Position numbers and translations under genes: made by a program. The notes beneath the pieces were generated by a model, which was not told the DNA's origin, did no database searches, and saw only the letters and a program-made list of their open reading frames with translations. Below, in pieces: positions 61,701 to 64,000 of a stretch of 64,000 bases of DNA (its first letter is position 1; every line of letters begins with the position of its first letter). The stretch is from Sphingobacterium arenae (GTDB lineage Bacteria; Bacteroidota; Bacteroidia; Sphingobacteriales; Sphingobacteriaceae): the NCBI RefSeq assembly GCF_014692505.1, contig NZ_JACNYK010000003.1:372001-436000 (forward strand), written 5' to 3'.

Positions 61701-61869
61701 CTTTTAAAGCATTGGAAATGGCCTTATTCAAATGTGCACTTAAATAAAAGACTGCTTCTTCGCTATCCAGCTTTTTATCGTCCGCAATAAAATATTGCTT
61801 GCGGTCCAGTTCAGCCAGACGCAACTTAATCTGTTCAGTGATTAAGCTTTCGTATATTCCTAACTCCAT
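58720..61869 (-). CDS. PLD-nuclease/DEAD-DEAH helicase with DUF3427 domain
   Basis: A 1049-residue protein. The N-terminal domain (about 150-260) is phospholipase-D-like with HAK (H226, K228) and SSNFSR (N247), a half HKD site. Superfamily-2 helicase motifs follow: Walker A ATGTGKT (351-357), DEVHHAEA (445-452), GLTATPERMDG, and motif VI QQLGRGLR. The C-terminal 400 residues are the DUF3427 region. It overlaps the upstream NUDIX gene by 10 bp and is the last gene of a minus-strand cluster with HNH, HIT, coiled-coil membrane and NUDIX genes. Helicase-nuclease proteins of this type are common in defence islands; the exact activity is unknown. Relics of its two ends occur at 47106 and 54118. Confidence 0.88.
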   Translation of the reverse strand: MELGIYESLITEQIKLRLAELDRKQYFIADDKKLDSEEAVFYLSAHLNKAISNALKAIKVEKKDLLVTKQIEISNNLLRYLTQQISQYNFEEDLLNAEGCILQGVLDQLHSDYTDISLHLKEITPLSRLTQSELFTGGNVGLSLDGELKKEIRSADRVDLLVSFIKWKAIVILKDALEEFTNRGGVLRVITTTYMGATDAKAIEELSKLKNTTIKVSYNTANERLHAKAYLFYRNTGFHTGYIGSSNFSRSALTDGLEWNVKVTTAEIPHIIDKFQKTFESYWNNAEFELYTPEKLIRLDEALKQNKLGKSTDEIVQFFDIKPYHYQAEILEKLKVERDVHGSYRNLVVAATGTGKTMISAFDFKNFLKKNPKAKLLFVAHRIEILRQSLHTFRNVLKDTNFGELYGDGHEPRSKNNVFATIQTLSKLDFASFCPADYYDYIVIDEVHHAEASTYKKVTEYFKPKVLLGLTATPERMDGKSILPDFNHRIAAEIRLPDALNNKLLCPFQYFGISDNVDYSSVAWRNGRYDTEQLSNIYTSNDTRVANIIENLVTYSKDYRDVCAVGFCVSQDHAKFMARKFNDAGLQADYLIAENANRRTDVLNALRRKDIHYLFVVDIVNEGIDIPEIDTVLFLRPTESLTIFLQQLGRGLRLHDNKDILTVLDFVGNARDEYDFENKFRALIGKTNTTVLSEIERDFPHLPLGCSIVLEKKAKEYILDNIRKATQLGKRQLIARIQGFRNHTDKPFTLANFLKFYNLELKHIYKHHLFSTLRAEAFGTGLDSANLDRYKAMLTKKWIVTESLSYFRFLLALIDVDFDLTQLAPTEENRLMALMLHYDFCQTATHEMTLEESIKTIGLNKDLVAEMKDFLEVKIDKIGFEEIPCVDLGYASPLQIHACYTREQILVAMRLSTLGKKSSNREGVALNKALNTEALFINLKKSEEDFSPTTLYDDYAINELLFHWQSQNQTADYSEKGLSYITQNETGKKILLFVREAIHDADGFTQGYVFIGPAHYVSHTGSKPMSIQWKLEEPIPEYLWTASAKMVVG

Positions 61870-62246
61870 AATTGCATGAGTTCATTCATAATAGGCACAT
61901 CCGCTTCTGCCCAGTCGTAATTTTGTAATTCGTTTTTATCAACCCAGATGGCCTGCGCATGCTCGGCAATAGCCAGCGAACCGCCTGTCCATTTGCAAAG
62001 AAAAGGGTAGAGGCGGAGCGAAAATTCAGGGTAGTGGTGGACCACCGGAGTGAGCGTCGATTCTATTTCAATCTCCAAGCCTAGCTCTTCGTGGATTTCT
62101 CTTTCCAAGCAATTTTCTTTGCTTTCTCCAATTTCAACTTTGCCGCCAGGGAATTCCCATTTCAGTGGAAGTTTCATCTGCTTGGAGCGTTGGCATATTA
62201 AGATTTTTTTATCGTTTTCTATGATGGCACAGGTTACGTGAAGCAT
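61860..62246 (-). CDS. NUDIX hydrolase (MutT-like (d)NTP pyrophosphohydrolase)
   Basis: A 128-residue cytosolic protein. The NUDIX box is complete: GGKVEIGESKENCLEREIHE, then ELGL (about residues 34-57), matching G-x5-E-x7-REU-x-EE-x-GU. Such enzymes hydrolyse 8-oxo-dGTP or other (d)NTPs. A -7-like TATATTTA lies 8-15 bp upstream of the start (62254-62261), so it may have its own promoter. Translation is coupled to the helicase (10-bp overlap). Three relics of this gene occur in the island, at 44226, 51826 and 52985. Confidence 0.9.
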   Translation of the reverse strand: MLHVTCAIIENDKKILICQRSKQMKLPLKWEFPGGKVEIGESKENCLEREIHEELGLEIEIESTLTPVVHHYPEFSLRLYPFLCKWTGGSLAIAEHAQAIWVDKNELQNYDWAEADVPIMNELMQLWS

Positions 62247-62449
62247 AATGCATTAAATATAGTAAAATTTGGTGTGGATATTATGTGTCGATTTGATGGG
62301 TTGGGTAAAACTCTTGTGAAATTGGAAAATGATGATATCCGTACTCTTTGTACCCGATATTGTCACTGACTTCGTTTTAAACGGTCTAAGGAAAAGAATA
62401 TAAAGCTTTCTAGATTGAATTCTGAAAGCTTTTGAAACGATACCGTAAC

Positions 62450-63064
62450 CTACCGTTCGATTATCTTTACTCTGTATTTGTTTCCGACCCAATTTAGCTC
62501 TAATATAATGATTTCGAAATTTCTTTTTTCAAAGTTGAATTGCCACCGTTGTCCTGCCAATATTTTAGAGAATTTAATTTCAGGACGATTTGGCAAATTG
62601 ATGACTCCAGAGGCATCCCTATCTATACTAATACTATTTATCCCAATTGATGTTCCTGTAAGATTGTCAACAAAAGCATGCCCGATGTCGATCAAGTCGC
62701 TTTCAATAATGTATTTAGTGTTTATGGAGTTTCCTATATTTTGGTAAGATGTATCTTTGTCCACTATAGATTTCTTTAAAGTAGCAATTTTTTCTTCGTA
62801 ATATTTTGTAGTTCCTGGTATCGATTGGAGAATTTCTGTCTGAGCTTTGATTTCGTTTCTTAAATTATCGTTTTCATATTCCAAAAGATTTATACGTTCG
62901 CGTTGGGTTTGAATTATTATATTTAAATTTTCTTTTTCGGCATTATGTCGTCTTTCTTTGTTTTCGTGTAATATGAAATATGCTGAAGCATATGCCGCCA
63001 CAAGTATTGTAAGCGTATATGCTATTATGGATTTTGTGGGATTATTTTCGAACCAATTACTCAT
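62450..63064 (-). CDS. Membrane-anchored coiled-coil protein
   Basis: A 204-residue protein with one N-terminal membrane helix (SIIAYTLTILVAAYASAYFIL, about 12-32), a long coiled coil (about 38-105: ERINLLEYENDNLRNEIKAQ) and a beta-rich globular C-terminus (IGINSISIDRDASGVINLP, FEIIILELNWVGNKYRVKII). No known family was recognised. It lies between the HIT and NUDIX genes, with about 40 bp to the first and 200 bp to the second. In the cluster it could anchor or sense at the membrane; this is inference. The 200-bp gap after it contains no clear signal beyond the NUDIX promoter box. Confidence 0.6.
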   Translation of the reverse strand: MSNWFENNPTKSIIAYTLTILVAAYASAYFILHENKERRHNAEKENLNIIIQTQRERINLLEYENDNLRNEIKAQTEILQSIPGTTKYYEEKIATLKKSIVDKDTSYQNIGNSINTKYIIESDLIDIGHAFVDNLTGTSIGINSISIDRDASGVINLPNRPEIKFSKILAGQRWQFNFEKRNFEIIILELNWVGNKYRVKIIER

Positions 63065-63106
63065 CTTATCAACTTATCTGTTTTCTACTATATTTATTCT
63101 CTAATT

Positions 63107-63478
63107 TCAATAATAACCTTTCCCGTCTACACAATGTCTCACACCGCCCAATGGATCTTCCATATCGCCTATGTATCTTGGTATCACATGGCAATGAAAG
63201 TGAAAAACCGTTTGACCAGCGGGCTCACCGCAGTTCATGCCTATGTTGAAGCCATCCGGATGATGATTTTCTTCGATAAGTTCTTTTGCTAGAAAAATGG
63301 CTGTATCCAAATCGGCCCTTTCATCAATAGATAGTTCAAAGTAATCTTTGCGCAGCACCTTTGATATTATTAGGATATGACCAGGCGATACCGGATAGCC
63401 ATCATAAATGAGGAAGAAATGCGCTGTCTGCCCTATATGCCTGTCTGCCGGAATTTCGAAAAAGTTATGGATGCTCAT
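63107..63478 (-). CDS. HIT-family nucleotide hydrolase/transferase
   Basis: A 123-residue cytosolic protein with the histidine-triad motif H-x-H-x-H at residues 93-97 (VFHFHCHVIPRY), and the usual PGHILIISK strand earlier. HIT enzymes hydrolyse or transfer nucleoside phosphates, for example AMP-lysine or dinucleoside polyphosphates. It starts 8 bp after the HNH gene ends, so the two are cotranscribed. In the cluster it may process a nucleotide made or released during the response; this is inference. Confidence 0.88.
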   Translation of the reverse strand: MSIHNFFEIPADRHIGQTAHFFLIYDGYPVSPGHILIISKVLRKDYFELSIDERADLDTAIFLAKELIEENHHPDGFNIGMNCGEPAGQTVFHFHCHVIPRYIGDMEDPLGGVRHCVDGKGYY

Positions 63479-63486
63479 CGTTTAGA

Positions 63487-64000
63487 TCAATATAAAAACT
63501 CAAACCCATTATTAGAAGCGATGGTCACCAACGGATTGATCACATCGTAAAATTTCTCCTTGGATAGTCCATACCGTAAATCCGTGCCTATATAAAAGTA
63601 GTCTTCTAAGAGTTTTTCATTCGGTTTGTCTAACAAATAGGTTTGCAGCGCCAGTTCCTGCATATTATAAAATGCATCAAAGTATTTTTCCAGTGGAGGG
63701 AGCTTATTGCTTTTACTCACGTTGAAGGTATTATCTGAGGGGATCAAATTCCAGATCTGGTCGTGCGATACAAAACTGTAAGGTACAAAGTGCTCCACAT
63801 GATAGCGCCCTTTGTATAATTCCTTGCCGGTATAGATGCAATAGAGCGGACGATTCTTATCGATGACATAATCCCAAAACTTCCGCTGTTTTACCAACGA
63901 ATTTCGCATGGCGGGTTTTATTAGCTTATTGGGGATATCCGGCACGTTGGGGTTTCTTGCCTGCAAGAATAGTGAAAGGTTCCAGTAAACGAAGTCCCGA
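63487..64000 (-). CDS. HNH endonuclease-domain protein (cut by window edge)
   Basis: The visible C-terminal 170 residues remain open to the right edge (continuing RDFVYWNLSLFLQARNPN), so the true start lies beyond 64000 and the TTG at 63966 is only internal. The HNH site is clear: CIYTGKELYKGRYHVEHFVP, then YSFVSHDQIWNLIPSDNTFN, VSKSNKLP, with His, Asn and His in place. It is the first visible gene of the HNH-HIT-coiled coil-NUDIX-helicase cluster. Confidence 0.8.
   Translation of the reverse strand, partial: RDFVYWNLSLFLQARNPNVPDIPNKLIKPAMRNSLVKQRKFWDYVIDKNRPLYCIYTGKELYKGRYHVEHFVPYSFVSHDQIWNLIPSDNTFNVSKSNKLPPLEKYFDAFYNMQELALQTYLLDKPNEKLLEDYFYIGTDLRYGLSKEKFYDVINPLVTIASNNGFEFLY

Noticed and set aside
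62253-62492. 79-codon minus-strand frame between NUDIX and the coiled-coil gene
   Set aside because: It overlaps the end of the coiled-coil gene, has no recognisable pattern, and its upstream part is that gene in another frame.
1-64000. Prophage or conjugative element
   Set aside because: Despite a KilA-N gene and many fragments, there are no structural phage genes, relaxase, Tra genes or integrase in the window.

Overview
The window comes from a Bacteroidota chromosome, most likely a Sphingobacterium/Pedobacter-type member of the Sphingobacteriaceae. The grounds are two SusC/SusD loci with FecI-type sigma and FecR-type anti-sigma genes, SPII lipoproteins, promoters of the TTG-N20-TAnnTTTG kind, DUF4843/PKD-like lipoproteins, and Rpn-family nucleases. 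I saw no rRNA, tRNA, CRISPR array or classical transposase.

Region 1 (1-5.6 kb) holds ordinary accessory genes: a small SnoaL-like protein, a frameshifted MGH1-like glycoside hydrolase lipoprotein, an SMR/Gdx exporter beside a Crp/Fnr-type regulator, a DUF2891 lipoprotein and an NAD(P)-binding protein. Region 2 (5.7-16.5 kb) is a polysaccharide utilisation locus: GH20, ECF sigma, FecR, SusC with an STN domain, SusD, a fasciclin/DNRLRE lipoprotein and a GH16-like lipoprotein. A near-identical 30-bp box lies before both GH20 and fecR and is a good candidate for the ECF sigma target. Region 3 (16.6-18.9 kb) has VOC, alpha/beta-hydrolase and SnoaL-like genes. Region 4 (19-30.6 kb) is a second SusCD locus on the minus strand, running sigma, FecR, SusC, SusD, DUF4843, PKD-like lipoprotein and two TlpA-type thioredoxins. 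Both susC leaders carry an intrinsic-terminator hairpin whose U-tract faces away from susC, which suggests DonS-like cis-antisense RNAs.

Region 5 (30.6-58.7 kb) is the unusual part: an island of small, mostly unrelated cargo genes embedded in repeated modules. (i) Twelve copies of an 80-130 bp hairpin element, called R here, all lie in the same orientation (eleven inside the island, one at 18.3 kb). (ii) Four near-identical secreted NTF2-like genes share a leader and terminator and are mosaics of each other. (iii) One intact Rpn nuclease gene has three progressively deleted relics. (iv) Short relics of a NUDIX gene and of a DUF3427-type helicase gene are scattered about. The full-length versions of both stand at 58.7-62.2 kb. 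(v) There are fragments of Fic, AlbA_2, AAA/DUF4143, KilA-N, RsgA and lipoprotein genes. Cargo includes a trypsin-like protease with a lipoprotein, a 2H phosphoesterase, an amidohydrolase, an Rrf2-DoxX-DUF3861-VOC-FUSC operon, OsmC, two phytanoyl-CoA dioxygenases, TraB/GumN, DUF4269, erythromycin esterase, a histidine phosphatase and a GNAT. The pattern looks like repeated duplication, recombination and deletion of modules at one hot spot.

Region 6 (58.7-64 kb) is a minus-strand cluster of an HNH endonuclease (cut by the window edge), a HIT protein, a membrane coiled-coil protein, a NUDIX hydrolase and a 1049-residue PLD-helicase-DUF3427 protein. Its composition fits a nucleic-acid-targeting defence system. 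Scraps of its NUDIX and helicase genes recur through the island.
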